Positions 63,946 through 64,000 of a DNA stretch of 64,000 nucleotides are shown piece by piece; position 1 is the stretch's first letter; each line of letters opens with the position of its first letter. The stretch comes from Stutzerimonas stutzeri (GTDB lineage: Bacteria > Pseudomonadota > Gammaproteobacteria > Pseudomonadales > Pseudomonadaceae). Where the stretch lies: NCBI RefSeq assembly GCF_002909485.1, contig NZ_PPXG01000009.1, positions 62,001 through 126,000 of the forward strand, read 5' to 3'. Made by a program: the position numbers and the translations under genes. The notes under the pieces were generated by a model. That model had not been told where the DNA came from and ran no database searches. It saw only the letters and a program-made list of their open reading frames with translations.

Positions 63946-64000
63946 AAGGACCGCTGGCAGCGTTGGCGTTAGCCTGCCGTACGCAAGGTGCATCGTTGGG

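Overview
The window is GC-rich chromosomal DNA from a pseudomonad, most likely the Pseudomonas stutzeri / Stutzerimonas group. The case rests on the Fe-SOD, the EstA autotransporter esterase, ArgP/ArgO, an Hmp plus PpyR-like pair, YejK, and purine and glyoxylate gene order that matches, as far as I remember, P. aeruginosa PA1498-PA1502 and PA1513-PA1524. No rRNA, tRNA, CRISPR array or prophage was seen. The only complete mobile element is one IS110/IS1111-type insertion sequence, but small palindromic repeats are common.

Layout. 0-11.5 kb: housekeeping and stress genes (sodB, argO/argP, a coiled-coil membrane protein, estA, a diguanylate cyclase, pncB, a KGG-repeat stress protein, and a ppyR-like gene with hmp under a candidate Dnr/Anr box). 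11.5-20.3 kb: glyoxylate-to-pyruvate branch (gcl, hyi, glxR, ttuD, pyk) with a divergent LysR regulator, an exported 5-hydroxyisourate hydrolase and a secreted GlcG/HbpS-like protein. 20.5-25.6 kb: an OmpR/HisKA two-component system, exonuclease III, a GAF-EAL phosphodiesterase and a DUF2383 protein. 25.6-30.6 kb: a RutR-like TetR regulator, a Tsx-like porin, an NCS2 xanthine/urate permease and a CPA2 antiporter. 30.8-35.9 kb: urate and allantoin catabolism (puuD, allA, alc, uraD, puuE and divergent hiuH). 36.0-38.5 kb: the IS, a common intergenic repeat and a LysE/RhtB exporter. 38.6-41.0 kb: an AzgA-type purine permease divergent from a GntR/FCD regulator. 41.3-43.8 kb: a zinc ABC importer behind a candidate Zur box. 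44.1-54.3 kb: guaD, xdhC, xdhB, xdhA, a 2-oxoglutarate/Fe(II) oxygenase, a BMP-type nucleoside-binding protein and an 8-oxoguanine deaminase. 54.5-64 kb: an SDR, a P-type ATPase, mltF, a GIY-YIG protein, a GST-like protein, and the yejK-ppk2-DUF4344 operon.

How the genes fit together. GuaD and XDH feed guanine and xanthine to urate, and 8-oxoguanine deaminase feeds 8-oxoguanine to urate. PuuD makes 5-hydroxyisourate. HiuH, UraD, PuuE, Alc and AllA lead to glyoxylate and urea. Gcl, GlxR and TtuD (with Hyi balancing hydroxypyruvate) give 2-phosphoglycerate, and Pyk acts after enolase (not in this window) to give pyruvate. Transporters for both ends of the route are interleaved. A palindrome of the form TTGTNNACAA recurs upstream of puuE, hiuH, both purine permeases and the GntR gene, so a GntR-controlled purine regulon is the best regulatory hypothesis.

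The points most worth following up are that shared operator, the exported HIU hydrolase paired with a PuuD whose cytochrome domain is probably periplasmic, the unassigned 2-oxoglutarate oxygenase in the purine cluster, the HbpS-like protein divergent from a two-component system, and a family of hairpins whose stems vary with preserved pairing.
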